From the NCBI RefSeq assembly GCF_003217295.1, contig NZ_QJTJ01000014.1:28439-92438 (forward strand): a stretch of 64,000 nucleotides of DNA, given 5' to 3'. How positions within the stretch are numbered: the stretch's first letter is position 1; each line of letters begins with the position of its first letter. The stretch is from Ureibacillus chungkukjangi. Lineage in GTDB: Bacteria; Bacillota; Bacilli; Bacillales_A; Planococcaceae. Positions 27,120 to 35,938 of this stretch are shown piece after piece. The translations under genes and the position numbers were made by a program. The notes below the pieces were generated by a model. The model was not told where the DNA came from. It was given only the letters and a program-made list of their open reading frames with translations, and did not search any database.

Positions 27120-27366
27120 GAACGCTCGTTCAGCTCTGACAACAACTGGAGGGGGTTTCTGTAAGGACGCTCTTTGTCATTGCAGAAGCCATCGAAGTTG
27201 TCGAAGAGCTAGCGTTCGCAACTAGACATCATGAGGAAATCAGCCTAAAAGCGCTACACACGCTCGCAAAGGCTGAGTGACCCACATCGTGTGGGCCTGA
27301 ACGGGCTCGCTCAGCCGTGAAATAAACTGGCCGACAAAAGCGCCACGTCCATGTGGCGCTGTCGGC
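27120..27366. repeat. Three-hairpin, GC-richer element between cotJB and cotJC
   Basis: Hairpin 1: GAACGCT...AGCTCT.GACAAC (27120-27143) pairs with GTTGTC.AGAGCT..AGCGTTC (27197-27217), with an inner GGTTTCTG/CAGAAGCC stem (27154-27161, 27183-27190). Hairpin 2: GGCTGAG/CTCAGCC (27271, 27310) with inner CCCAC/GTGGG. Hairpin 3: GCCGAC..AGCGCCAC (27330-27346) pairs with GTGGCGCTGTCGGC (27353-27366). Base composition is far richer in G+C than the neighbours. It looks like an inserted palindromic repeat or a structured RNA; it lacks a T-run, so it is not a plain terminator. Confidence 0.7.
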
Positions 27367-27402
27367 ACTTAATTTGAAGGAATGTGGGGGGAGGAAAAAA
27401 GA

Positions 27403-27972
27403 ATGTTTTATTATGAAAAGAAATTGCAATATCCTGTTAGGGTCAGCACGTGTAATCCCATGCTTGCGAAGTTTTTAATTGAACAATATGGTGGGGCTGA
27501 TGGGGAATTAGCAGCCGCTCTTCGATATATGAACCAGCGTTATACAATTCCGGATAAGGTAATTGGTTTACTGAACGATATCGCTATGGAAGAATTCTCT
27601 CATCTGGAAATGATTGCTACAATGATTTATAAACTAACTAAGGATGCGACGCCAGAACAGATGGTGGCTGCCGGAATTGGCGACCATTATGTCAATCATG
27701 ATAAAGCATTATTTTATCACAATGCCGCTGGTGTTCCGTGGACCGCATCTTATATCCAAGCAAAAGGTGATCCTATTGCCGATCTTTATGAAGATATTGC
27801 AGCCGAAGAAAAAGCTCGCGCAACTTATCAATGGTTAATCGATATTTCAGATGATCCGGATATCAACGACGGATTAAGGTTCTTGCGAGAAAGAGAAGTT
27901 GTACATTCCATGAGATTTAGAGAAGCGGTTGAAATCTTGAAAGACGAACAAAATCAAAAGAAATTCTTCTAA
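27403..27972 (+). CDS. cotJC: Spore coat manganese catalase-like protein CotJC
   Basis: Ferritin-like dimanganese protein of 189 aa in the spore coat. YGGADGELAAALRYMNQRY, MEEFSHLEM and AEEKARATYQW supply the ligand-bearing helices. The start at 27403 follows GGGGGGAGG at good spacing; the in-frame ATG at 27382 precedes the ribosome site. It is the last gene of the cotJ cluster, with its own strong ribosome site, which would matter if the hairpin element upstream reduces readthrough. Confidence 0.93.
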   Translation: MFYYEKKLQYPVRVSTCNPMLAKFLIEQYGGADGELAAALRYMNQRYTIPDKVIGLLNDIAMEEFSHLEMIATMIYKLTKDATPEQMVAAGIGDHYVNHDKALFYHNAAGVPWTASYIQAKGDPIADLYEDIAAEEKARATYQWLIDISDDPDINDGLRFLREREVVHSMRFREAVEILKDEQNQKKFF

Positions 27973-27980
27973 TCCTTCCT

Positions 27981-28010
27981 CCCTCTTGCAAAATGCAGGA
28001 GGGTTTTTTT
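27981..28010 (+). terminator. Terminator of the cotJ operon
   Basis: CCCTCTTGCA, loop AAA, TGCAGGAGGG, then seven T. Confidence 0.85.
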
Positions 28011-28103
28011 GGCTAGTAAACCTTTTAATTTGTTCTTGCTAATCTATCTAATATCATGAGAAGATAGTTTCTATTGATTCTAATAGAAAGATTGGTGAAC
28101 AAG

Positions 28104-29012
28104 TTGAATTCAAAAGCTTTATTATTAGGGCTCTTTACTGTTCTCATCTGGGGTTCAACCTTTGCAGCGAATAGCTTTAGTCTGCAGGGTGGCTTTTCAG
28201 CAGGACATCTACTGTTATTTCGTTTTGTAGTAGCTTCATTAATTTTTGCTATTATTGCCCGTATACCTAATATGAAATTCCGTTTACCAGAGAAACAAGA
28301 TATTTGGAAAATTGTACTCTTAGGAATTGTCGGCATTAGTGGCTATCATATTTGTGCAACCTTTGGACAGTTAACAATCAGTGCTGGTACATCCGGAATG
28401 TTAATCGGTTCTGGACCTATTTTCACAACAATCTTTGCAATTCTTATCCTAAAGGAACAACTTAGTAAAATGGGATGGATTGGACTAGCCTTTGGATTTG
28501 CTGGGATCTCGTTAATTGCTATCGGTTCTGGTGATACAACTTTCGGTATTGCTCCCGGTGTATTTTTAACTATACTTGCGGCTATCGCAACCTCAATCTT
28601 TTTCGTTTATCAAAAGCCTTTGTTTAAAAAATATTCAGCTGTCGAGTTAACAGCCTATTTTACTTGGGCAGGTACGATACCATTTCTTATTTTTGCACCT
28701 GGTTTACTAGAAGCAATTCAAACAGTACCCGTTGAAGTGAACATAACGGCAATCTATATCGGGGTTTTCCCAACGGCCATCGCTTATTTAACGTGGGCTT
28801 ATGCATTATCCCAATCAAAAGCAAGCTCCATCTCCACAGTTCTATATCTGGAACCAGTAATTGCGATTATCGTGGCATGGATTTGGTTAAGTGAGCTTCC
28901 GAAGTCCATTTCAATCATAGGTGGAATTATTGCCATTTCTAGTGTTATCCTCGTTAACTTCTATGGTAAAAATCAACAGACTATTCAAAAGGAAATTAAG
29001 CCTACTCTATAA
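28104..29012 (+). CDS. DMT-superfamily (EamA) transporter
   Basis: Ten-helix membrane protein of about 302 aa with two EamA repeats (first begins LLGLFTVLIWGSTFAAN, second near FFVYQKPLFKKYSAVELTAY). No ATG fits the 5' end. The TTG at 28104, 5 nt after GGTGA, gives the typical M-N-S-K-A start; a GTG at 28095 and a TTG at 28074 are alternatives. Substrate unknown. Confidence 0.85.
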   Translation: MNSKALLLGLFTVLIWGSTFAANSFSLQGGFSAGHLLLFRFVVASLIFAIIARIPNMKFRLPEKQDIWKIVLLGIVGISGYHICATFGQLTISAGTSGMLIGSGPIFTTIFAILILKEQLSKMGWIGLAFGFAGISLIAIGSGDTTFGIAPGVFLTILAAIATSIFFVYQKPLFKKYSAVELTAYFTWAGTIPFLIFAPGLLEAIQTVPVEVNITAIYIGVFPTAIAYLTWAYALSQSKASSISTVLYLEPVIAIIVAWIWLSELPKSISIIGGIIAISSVILVNFYGKNQQTIQKEIKPTL

Positions 29013-29041
29013 ATATAGGTTCTCCGTTTGAGGTGAAAAAA

Positions 29042-29080
29042 AGTGGCGATTCTGCATAACGGAATCGCCATACTTTTTTT
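29042..29080. terminator. Strong bidirectional terminator
   Basis: TGGCGATTC, 9-nt loop, GAATCGCCA, with TTTTTTT after it and AAAAAAA before it. Confidence 0.85.
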
Positions 29081-29326
29081 AATAAACGGAGCATTTTCCG
29101 CTAATGTATGGAATGGTGGCTTTAGAGCCGAAATAAGAGGAGTTTTTCCTGTTATCTCCTCAAAATAAGCCAAAATAAAAGAATTTGGTCAATATAACCG
29201 AAAAAACTTCCTTTATTTTAAAGAAAATATGGATATTTTTCGACTTAAAAGGAAATTCCTCCGTTATTTCCACTCCCGCTCCCTCCCCACACTCGAACAG
29301 CAGCAGAGCCCGAACTCTTCCCCCAA
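29081..29326. other. Intergenic region with decayed short palindromes and a C-rich end
   Basis: Several related segments (GGAGcattttCCGc, GAGGAGtttttCCTgttatCTCCTC, AGGAAattCCTCCgttatTTCC) suggest remnants of a short palindromic repeat. The last 60 bp before the lyase stop are unusually C-rich. The plus-strand open frames here lack ribosome sites. Confidence 0.4.
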
Positions 29327-30712
29327 TCACACCATACTATTTGGATCGATTGCCGACATTGTTTCCTTTGTTAATAGTCCCTTCTCCTTTAATACCTGCT
29401 CTAATGATTTATTTTCTTCATCTGCCTGCATGCCAATTTGAGATGCCAAATCATAGCCCATAGAAGAGCTTAACCCAGTTACTAAAGCAAGACTATTCTC
29501 CATATGCTCTCTGCATTTTTCTACATTTCCTTCAATTCCATCAATGCACTTTGTTACAAGAGTTGTTATGGCATTTGTTAGTAAATCAATTGAATGAATT
29601 AAAGTAAAAGCCATCACAGGCATCATGACATTAATCTCCAGCTGACCAGCAATTCCTGCTGTAGCCATTGCGGCTTCATAGCCAATGATTTGACAGCTCA
29701 CCATATGCACCATTTCTAAAATGGCAGGATTTACTTTTCCAGGCATTATCGTAGAACCAGGCTGTACTGATGGTAATGAAATTTCTGCAAAACCTGTTCT
29801 CGGTCCTGAACTGAGTAAACGTAAATCACTTGTAATCTTAATAAGGTGCACAGCTAATTCTTTCAGTGTCAGCATTGTACGAATAGCTGCTCTAGGATTT
29901 TGTGTAAAGGCAAACATATTTTGTGGGGAACGGAATGGTAATTTTGTTCTCTTACAAACCTCATCCATTACATTAGGGATATATTTGGGATGGAGGTTAA
30001 ATTCCGTTCCAATCGCTTGCCCGCCAAGTCCGATTTCATATAATGTATCTAAATTTCCCTCCAGCTGCTTTAGAGTATGTGCGATTGTTTCGGCATAACC
30101 AGAAAACTCCTGACCTAAACGAATCGGAATTGCATCATGCAAATGTGTTCGTCCAGACTTAACAATCGGCATTAATTCTTCAGACTTCTTTTTTAACGCT
30201 TCTACTAGCTTTGTAATTGCAGGGATGAGATTATTAACTAACCCTTCTGCAGCTGCCATATTAAAGGCAGAGTGAAATGTATCATTGGTCGATTGGGACA
30301 TATTGACATGATCATTTGGATGAACAAGCTTTGACTCGATAGATCCTCCTAAAATTTCAGAAGCTCGATTTGCAATGACTTCATTGACATTCATATTTTG
30401 AGAAGTACCTGCACCAGCTTGATAGACGTCTACTACAAAATGATTGTCCCATTTGCCTATTGTTACTTCTTCAGCTGCTTGAATTATCGCCCTTCCCATT
30501 TCCTCATCTAACTGCCCATTTTTCATATTCGCCATTGCTGCTGAAGCTTTAATAATTCCCTGTGCCTTTATGATCGAATGCTGTAGCCTTGTCCCGCTTA
30601 TCTGAAAATTATCCAAGGCTCTCTGAGTTTGAGCACCATAATACATATTTTTTGGAACCTTTACCTCACCAATTGAATCATGCTCTATACGGAATTGTTT
30701 TGAAGTATTCAT
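29327..30712 (-). CDS. Aspartase/fumarase-superfamily lyase, probably aspartate ammonia-lyase
   Basis: A 461-aa homotetrameric lyase with the family signature GSTIMPGKVNP (normally GSS; catalytic Ser kept, second Ser replaced by Thr) and the active-site segments GRTHLHDA and HPNDHVNMSQSTND. LRLLSSGPRTGFAEISLP and the TLVTKCIDGI-type segment are closer to aspartases than to FumC, so L-aspartate to fumarate plus ammonia is the preferred reading; class II fumarase is the alternative. Start is the ATG at 30712 after GGGAGG. It lies after the terminator of the isoprenoid synthase gene, so it is separately transcribed. Confidence 0.82.
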   Translation of the reverse strand: MNTSKQFRIEHDSIGEVKVPKNMYYGAQTQRALDNFQISGTRLQHSIIKAQGIIKASAAMANMKNGQLDEEMGRAIIQAAEEVTIGKWDNHFVVDVYQAGAGTSQNMNVNEVIANRASEILGGSIESKLVHPNDHVNMSQSTNDTFHSAFNMAAAEGLVNNLIPAITKLVEALKKKSEELMPIVKSGRTHLHDAIPIRLGQEFSGYAETIAHTLKQLEGNLDTLYEIGLGGQAIGTEFNLHPKYIPNVMDEVCKRTKLPFRSPQNMFAFTQNPRAAIRTMLTLKELAVHLIKITSDLRLLSSGPRTGFAEISLPSVQPGSTIMPGKVNPAILEMVHMVSCQIIGYEAAMATAGIAGQLEINVMMPVMAFTLIHSIDLLTNAITTLVTKCIDGIEGNVEKCREHMENSLALVTGLSSSMGYDLASQIGMQADEENKSLEQVLKEKGLLTKETMSAIDPNSMV

Positions 30713-30795
30713 ATTGCCTCCCAAACCTTAGTCATTGTTTTAACTACATGGTTGCCATTGACTTGTTGTACTAAACGACAACCTACAAATCACAT

Positions 30796-30826
30796 AAAAA
30801 AGCCCGAGAAAATTTCTTCTCGAGCT
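30796..30826 (-). terminator. Terminator of the two-domain isoprenoid synthase gene
   Basis: Minus-strand GCTCGAGAA, loop, TTCTCGGGC, then six T. Confidence 0.85.
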
Positions 30827-30854
30827 AAATTGATAGTATTCATGACCACTCACT

Positions 30855-33221
30855 CTATCGATCACGATGTACAATATTATTTAAAAAGAGCTTTAAAAAG
30901 GACGCATTCTGCGGAATTGACTCTAGCGCTTCAATCGCTAAACAATAATGCTCCCACATTTCATTTTTAGCACCCTCTATTCCTAGAATCGTCACAAAGG
31001 TTGAGGTTTCATTTTCTAAATCCATTCTTGCTGATTTACCTAGATTCTCAAAATTCCCTTCACTATCCAATAGGTCATCCTTTATTTGAAAGGCAATTCC
31101 TGCATGGCGAGAAAATTTCTTTAAAGCATTCATTTCTTTTTCATTTGCTTTTGCTAAAATCGCTGGCATTACAAGAGCTGCTTCAAAGCCTAGAGCTGTC
31201 TTATAAAAACACATGGTTTCAAGCTCATCCTTAGAAAATCTTCTGCCCTTTGATTCCAAATCCATGACTTGCCCCTTACAAATATTAGCAGTAACTTGCG
31301 CAGAGTAGCGAACTAATTCAAGTACAGTTTTTGAATCGAACTTTTCTAGTAAGGTCTGCTGTTCAATGGCCTTTTGCGTTAGGAATAAACCCGTCAGTTC
31401 CCCTATTGCAACATTATACATTTCATGAACAGTTGGTCGACCTCGTCTATAGGAGGCATTATCCTGTGAAGGCAAATCATCAAAAATTAGAGAGGCCGTA
31501 TGCATGTATTCTAAAGACTTAAAAAGAGGAAGTAGACTCACCTCTTCTAAACCATACATTTCAACTCCGACAAACCAAGCCATAATGGGTCTTAGCCTTT
31601 TCCCCTCACCTGTCAAACTATAATTTGCCGCCTCCAAAACAAGATCCTGTTGAAACTCTGCATCTAAATCTGGGGTGATTAAAAGCTCTTGATTAACCAT
31701 TTCTTTCACTATCTGTATTTTCTCTTTAAATGCTTCTTTTTCAGCTCGTTGGATTTTGAAATGGTCTACCATATGATCTCGTAGTAGCTTATCGAAGAAG
31801 TCTACATCATCGCCTTTTTCAACCATTTTTTGTAGAATGGCATTGAACTCAGGAAAGCCAGATGCAAATTGCTTCATAACCTCTTCATACTTTTTCTTAC
31901 CATGCTTTTCTTTAAATCGTTTCAGTCCATTAATAGCTCTATTTAAAATTACTTCACGGGTCTCACTATGCGAATGATAGACATTATGAATCAAATTTGA
32001 AATAACTGCCCAATACATCTCAAAGGGATTAATCAAATCATTACGATGCTGCTGATGCTGAATGTAATACGTATATGGCGTTACAGCACCTACCTTTAAA
32101 TCATCAAACATATCCGCAAAGTCATCTGCTAATTGGTTGTAAATTCCATATAAAAATGTTCGTTGTTCAAATCCATCGTCATCTTCAGTTTCTTGTATAA
32201 CTGAACGTGCCACTAATCTTGAAGATGAGGATTTTAAGATAATCGGAACAAACAGCTCCTCATTGGTATAGGTTTTGTTGGACAGTTCCTTTTGTCGATC
32301 TATTTCTTGAGAATGAAAAAATACATAAGCTTGCTCGAAAAACTTGCTTGAGGATTGCTGAGTTTGAATATATTCAAACGCTTCTTTTAGCTCTGTATGA
32401 ATATAAGCTAAAAATTGTAGTGTAGCCTCACTCCATTCACTGCCTAATGGCGGAACCTTACCTGTTAATAGTGAAGTACGAATGAGCTGGGAGAACTGTT
32501 CCTTCTCTATTTTAGACAATAAATCAGAATCAAGCAGATCATCGATAAAGGGATATGTTAAACCATAGCAGTAGCCTAGACGTATTGCTTTATCGAGCTT
32601 CTCTCTTCGTTCGCTCGGAGAAATATCCTCCTCCATCGCATCGATCGTATGCATCAATACTCCTGCAATAATTTTTATAAGCTTTCGCTGGGCATTCGCT
32701 GCATCTAACTCTTCTGGAATATTTGCAGATACTGTATTTAATTTACTTAGCATCCAATCCACTGTTAAAAGGATTTGTTCCTTCTTCCCCTTTTGAATAA
32801 TCCAGTCAAAGCCAAACAATTCCTTTTTTTCATTCTTTGTCGAATCGATAAGACTTCCCTTTAAATCTCCAACTACCTGATCAATCTTAGACTGTGTGTC
32901 TTGATCTTCAAGTGTCTTACCCAAATCACGTAAATAAATATAGGAGATACTTCGTTTTAAATAATCCTCTAATTTATTTGTATAATCTAGCCATTTAATA
33001 TAATGCATCGTTTCTTTTGAACTCGGCTTTTTCTGTTTCGAAGAAAAAAATGAAAAAAAGGAAGGATGATGGATGTGATTGACTTTCCACTTTTGAAAAT
33101 CATCAACTAATTTCGGGATATAACTCTTTTTAGTCACCTGCTCATTCAGCAGCTGAAAATAGTGTCTTGCTTGTTCTTCCACTTGCTGATAGCTTTGATC
33201 AGCATTTATCACTTCTTTCAT
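30855..33221 (-). CDS. Two-domain isoprenoid synthase: C-terminal polyprenyl (GGPP-like) synthase fused to a terpene-synthase-like helical domain
   Basis: A 788-aa protein, more than twice the size of a usual polyprenyl synthase. Residues about 505-788 are a complete trans-prenyltransferase: GKRLRP (540-545), first Asp-rich motif DDLPSQD (581-587), RRGRPT, GQVMDL, and second motif DDLLD (715-719). Ala/Ser at -5/-4 of the first motif resemble GGPP synthases. The all-helical N-terminal 500 aa carry their own Asp motifs, FIDDLLDSD (225-233) and NQLADDFADMFDD (362-374), spaced 139 residues against 134 in the C-domain. This looks like a second class I isoprenoid-synthase fold, as in fungal cyclase-prenyltransferase fusions. 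Cyclase activity is inference; a degenerate structural domain is possible. Monocistronic. Confidence 0.82.
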   Translation of the reverse strand: MKEVINADQSYQQVEEQARHYFQLLNEQVTKKSYIPKLVDDFQKWKVNHIHHPSFFSFFSSKQKKPSSKETMHYIKWLDYTNKLEDYLKRSISYIYLRDLGKTLEDQDTQSKIDQVVGDLKGSLIDSTKNEKKELFGFDWIIQKGKKEQILLTVDWMLSKLNTVSANIPEELDAANAQRKLIKIIAGVLMHTIDAMEEDISPSERREKLDKAIRLGYCYGLTYPFIDDLLDSDLLSKIEKEQFSQLIRTSLLTGKVPPLGSEWSEATLQFLAYIHTELKEAFEYIQTQQSSSKFFEQAYVFFHSQEIDRQKELSNKTYTNEELFVPIILKSSSSRLVARSVIQETEDDDGFEQRTFLYGIYNQLADDFADMFDDLKVGAVTPYTYYIQHQQHRNDLINPFEMYWAVISNLIHNVYHSHSETREVILNRAINGLKRFKEKHGKKKYEEVMKQFASGFPEFNAILQKMVEKGDDVDFFDKLLRDHMVDHFKIQRAEKEAFKEKIQIVKEMVNQELLITPDLDAEFQQDLVLEAANYSLTGEGKRLRPIMAWFVGVEMYGLEEVSLLPLFKSLEYMHTASLIFDDLPSQDNASYRRGRPTVHEMYNVAIGELTGLFLTQKAIEQQTLLEKFDSKTVLELVRYSAQVTANICKGQVMDLESKGRRFSKDELETMCFYKTALGFEAALVMPAILAKANEKEMNALKKFSRHAGIAFQIKDDLLDSEGNFENLGKSARMDLENETSTFVTILGIEGAKNEMWEHYCLAIEALESIPQNASFLKLFLNNIVHRDR

Positions 33222-33447
33222 TTTTTCACCCTTGCCTTTTACTCTTTTTTAGGTAGAAGTGAAGCACTTCCCTTTCTACTGCTGACTTGCTCTGATAAAT
33301 CATTATATATATGTAATTAAATAATATTCTAGTCAAGGCATCTAAATACCCTTATGTATAAACAACTAATAAAATGGATGAAATTCCAACATCATTGTAT
33401 CAAAAGAAATTAATTGGTAAATATTAGATTTAAGGGAGGTGTTTATA

Positions 33448-33624
33448 ATGGCTACAGATGTTCTTTGTGAAGTAGATAGCTGTACATATTGGGCTTCGGG
33501 TAATAAATGTGATGCAGCGAGTATCTATGTTGTTACTAGTCGTAACACTGATGAAGCATCAAAAAGTGAAGAAACAGATTGCAAGACATTTGAGAAAAAA
33601 GAAGATGATGATATTATTTCTTAA
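33448..33624 (+). CDS. DUF1540 domain protein
   Basis: A 58-aa protein with the DUF1540 cysteine pattern CEVDSCTYWxxGNKC and the later SEETDCKTF, suggesting a small metal-binding knot. The start at 33448 follows GGAGGTG. Function unknown; such proteins are common in spore-formers. Divergent from the isoprenoid synthase gene, with its own terminator. Confidence 0.85.
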   Translation: MATDVLCEVDSCTYWASGNKCDAASIYVVTSRNTDEASKSEETDCKTFEKKEDDDIIS

Positions 33625-33637
33625 ACGAAATACAAGG

Positions 33638-33669
33638 AGAGGCTCAAACTTATACTTGAGCCTCTTTTT
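33638..33669 (+). terminator. Terminator of the DUF1540 gene
   Basis: GAGGCTCAA, loop, CTTGAGCCTC, then TTTTTAT. Confidence 0.85.
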
Positions 33670-33676
33670 ATGTTAT

Positions 33677-34216
33677 TCAAACATCTGCTAAATTTTTTCT
33701 CCAAATCATATGATGACTGTTTTCACCCCAATAATTTTCGAGAAACACGAGTGGGGTACCAAACTTCTTAGTCCAAATGATTTGTGCTTGTTGATAGCCA
33801 CTGTCAAAGCAAAATTCCGAAATCCCCTTATTTCTTAAAGCTTGGTAAATTGCTTGGAGCAGCATATTTCCAATTCCTTGATTTTGATAGTGAGGGTGAA
33901 CTAGCATAGAGCCTACTTCAGGTATGTGTCTGAGCTGCCCTTTAGTTACTTCAACAAGAATTGAGTTAGGCTCGCCATATGCTATCGAACCAATAATTTG
34001 ATTTTCATCATAAGCAAATAAGAAAAATCGTTTTCCACCTTTGCTCGCAAAATCATCTGCTAAGAATTTTTTCTTCGTTTCTATTTCATCATTCAGCTCA
34101 TCTTTTAACTCTGATAAACCTTCTTTTTGATAAGTGTGGGTGATTACTAAATTGAAAAATTCATAAATTTGATTTTGCTCATCGATTTTTGGTCTTCTTA
34201 TCTCGATTTCACACAT
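33677..34216 (-). CDS. GNAT-family N-acetyltransferase
   Basis: A 179-aa acetyltransferase: strand EVGSMLVHP, acetyl-CoA loop YQNQGIGNMLLQAIYQ and the C-terminal FCFDSGYQQAQIIWTKKFG region fit the GNAT fold. Start follows AGGAGGG. It lies just upstream of the plus-strand DUF1540 terminator, convergent with it. Substrate unknown. Confidence 0.83.
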   Translation of the reverse strand: MCEIEIRRPKIDEQNQIYEFFNLVITHTYQKEGLSELKDELNDEIETKKKFLADDFASKGGKRFFLFAYDENQIIGSIAYGEPNSILVEVTKGQLRHIPEVGSMLVHPHYQNQGIGNMLLQAIYQALRNKGISEFCFDSGYQQAQIIWTKKFGTPLVFLENYWGENSHHMIWRKNLADV

Positions 34217-34249
34217 TTTTAGTGCCCTCCTACCAAGAACAATAACCTG

Positions 34250-35020
34250 TTATTCTATCGTAATATTGCCATTATCTGATTCTAACTGAATGATAATTTT
34301 ACCATCGCCAATAACCTTATCAGTTGTAGATTGACCATAAATATTAACTTTTCCGTTATCAGTCTTCACATTATATTGTAAATTTTTAGATTCGCCTTTT
34401 GTTTTCACAAGGATTTCACCATTGTCTGTTTCCAAATCCATTGGCGCATCGATACTATCATTCATCACTGTAACGTCCCCATTATTGGTTTGACCATTGA
34501 TAACTCCTGAGCTGTTTTCTATTAGGACATCTCCATTATCTGTTTCTACAGCAATTTTTCCACTTTCTACTTCTTTTATATCGATTTCTCCATTATCCGT
34601 ATCAGCCAATAGTTCTTTTAATTCAATTTCTGATACCTTGATCGCTCCATTATCTGTTTCTATTTTAATTGTTCCGTATTCATTTTTTGGTAAACCAACA
34701 ATGACTACAGGAGATTTAGAAAAGAAATCAAAAGAAAACCATCTAAAACCTTTTCGATTTACGTCAATTTCTAACGTTTTTCCTTTTACTTTTACATCTA
34801 AAGTATAACGATTTTTTTCATTATTCTCTAATTCTATTGAGGCATCATTATCATTTATAGACATTAAACGAACTTCCGCATTGTCACTTTCAATCTCAAC
34901 ATTAGAGAACTCTTTATCAATTATAATGTCTTCTTGCTTACCATTACTAAAAAGATTGAAGACAATTACTGCAATAATGGCAATTAAAGCTACCCATATA
35001 AAAACTTTCTTTTTTTCCAC
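34250..35020 (-). CDS. DUF4097-type beta-repeat protein with N-terminal membrane anchor
   Basis: A single hydrophobic segment (VFIWVALIAIIAVIVFNLF) is followed by about 220 aa of beta-strand repeats. The motif T/S-D/N-N-G-x-I/V occurs seven times (ETDNGAIKV, DTDNGEIDI, ETDNGDVLI, QTNNGDVTV, ETDNGEILV, KTDNGKVNI, ESDNGNITI), the pattern of a right-handed beta-helix of the DUF4097/adhesin-like family. The soluble part should lie outside the membrane. The start is best at GTG 35020, after AAAGGA; a TTG further up is possible. Related Bacillus proteins (LiaG-like) sit with envelope-stress systems, but no such system is next to this one. Confidence 0.8.
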   Translation of the reverse strand: MEKKKVFIWVALIAIIAVIVFNLFSNGKQEDIIIDKEFSNVEIESDNAEVRLMSINDNDASIELENNEKNRYTLDVKVKGKTLEIDVNRKGFRWFSFDFFSKSPVVIVGLPKNEYGTIKIETDNGAIKVSEIELKELLADTDNGEIDIKEVESGKIAVETDNGDVLIENSSGVINGQTNNGDVTVMNDSIDAPMDLETDNGEILVKTKGESKNLQYNVKTDNGKVNIYGQSTTDKVIGDGKIIIQLESDNGNITIE

Positions 35021-35218
35021 TTTAACACGTTCCTTTCCATAATGTTTACTTAAAACCAATGATACAGGGTATATAAGTTAAATATAATGACCCTTTAATG
35101 TAAATTACTCTAAGTCTAGAGACGTAGCTTCCACTACACTATTCATTTCGTCATTATATTTATAGCTAATTTGAACATGCTAATTGGAAATACAGATAAA
35201 ATTTAAGGAGAGTTGTTC

Positions 35219-35875
35219 ATGAAACTCTTTCAAGTTAGAAAGGGACAGTTTGTGTATTTTGAAAATGAGTTGCATAAGGTCTATGCTGTAAAGCCGATGT
35301 ACAAGAAATCAGTTCATCTCATTAGACTTCGTGATTTAACTCAAGTCTTATCAAGTGCGGCAGAAATTGAAAAGTACCAGCCAAAAGAACAGGATAGCTT
35401 TATTTTCAACAAAAAGGTTTATACATTGTCTAAAGAACGAAAGGCAGAGGTTGATGATTATGTATTAATCACTAATCCTAATCCAGATATATTAGATTAC
35501 TACACATTAAATTCCATTGAGGTCGTTTCTTCTGTTGAAAACAAAGGTGTAATCACTAATGATTCAAATGGCATCAAGCATAACGAATATCTACTGATGG
35601 TGCCTGGCCGAAATGAAAAAAGTAATCCAATCGAATATCGCGATCGACCTACCGTTGACAACAATGAATTCACTGATGAAGCAAATAACTTTAACGATTT
35701 ACTACCTATTATTGGCGATGTCTATAAGAAAAATGACAAAGATTCTGAATTAGAAGTAATGGTTGTCGGTGTCAATGATACCATAGTCTTTCTAGGAAAC
35801 GGCACCAACGTCCCTCAAGAGGAACTAATGGACACAGAAAAGTGGCTGTTTCAATATAATTTAACCGAGAAATAA
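35219..35875 (+). CDS. Hypothetical protein (218 aa)
   Basis: Not recognised. Soluble, mixed alpha/beta, with no signal peptide, membrane helix or cysteine cluster. Two similar segments, near residues 7-30 (KGQFVYFENELHKVYAV) and 60-82 (SFIFNKKVYTLSKERKAEVDDYV), suggest small beta-barrel-like modules. The ATG at 35219 is preceded by AAGGAG. Single gene, convergent with the LLM oxidoreductase. Confidence 0.7.
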   Translation: MKLFQVRKGQFVYFENELHKVYAVKPMYKKSVHLIRLRDLTQVLSSAAEIEKYQPKEQDSFIFNKKVYTLSKERKAEVDDYVLITNPNPDILDYYTLNSIEVVSSVENKGVITNDSNGIKHNEYLLMVPGRNEKSNPIEYRDRPTVDNNEFTDEANNFNDLLPIIGDVYKKNDKDSELEVMVVGVNDTIVFLGNGTNVPQEELMDTEKWLFQYNLTEK

Positions 35876-35894
35876 TAGGATTAGGTCACCCCAA

Positions 35895-35931
35895 TGAAAA
35901 AAGCTGCTTGAGGTTTTCCTCTTAGCAGCTT
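35895..35931. terminator. Bidirectional terminator
   Basis: AAGCTGCTTGAGG, loop TTTT, CCTCTTAGCAGCTT. The minus-strand T-run is the better one and ends the LLM gene. Confidence 0.8.
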
Positions 35932-35938
35932 CTTAAAC

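Noticed and set aside
27229..27429. 66-aa minus-strand open frame
   Set aside because: Covers the hairpin element and the start of cotJC; no ribosome site; the frame arises from the repeat.
29185..29463. 92-aa plus-strand frame, Pro/Ser-rich
   Set aside because: Overlaps the 3' end of the lyase gene and the C-rich spacer; no ribosome site.
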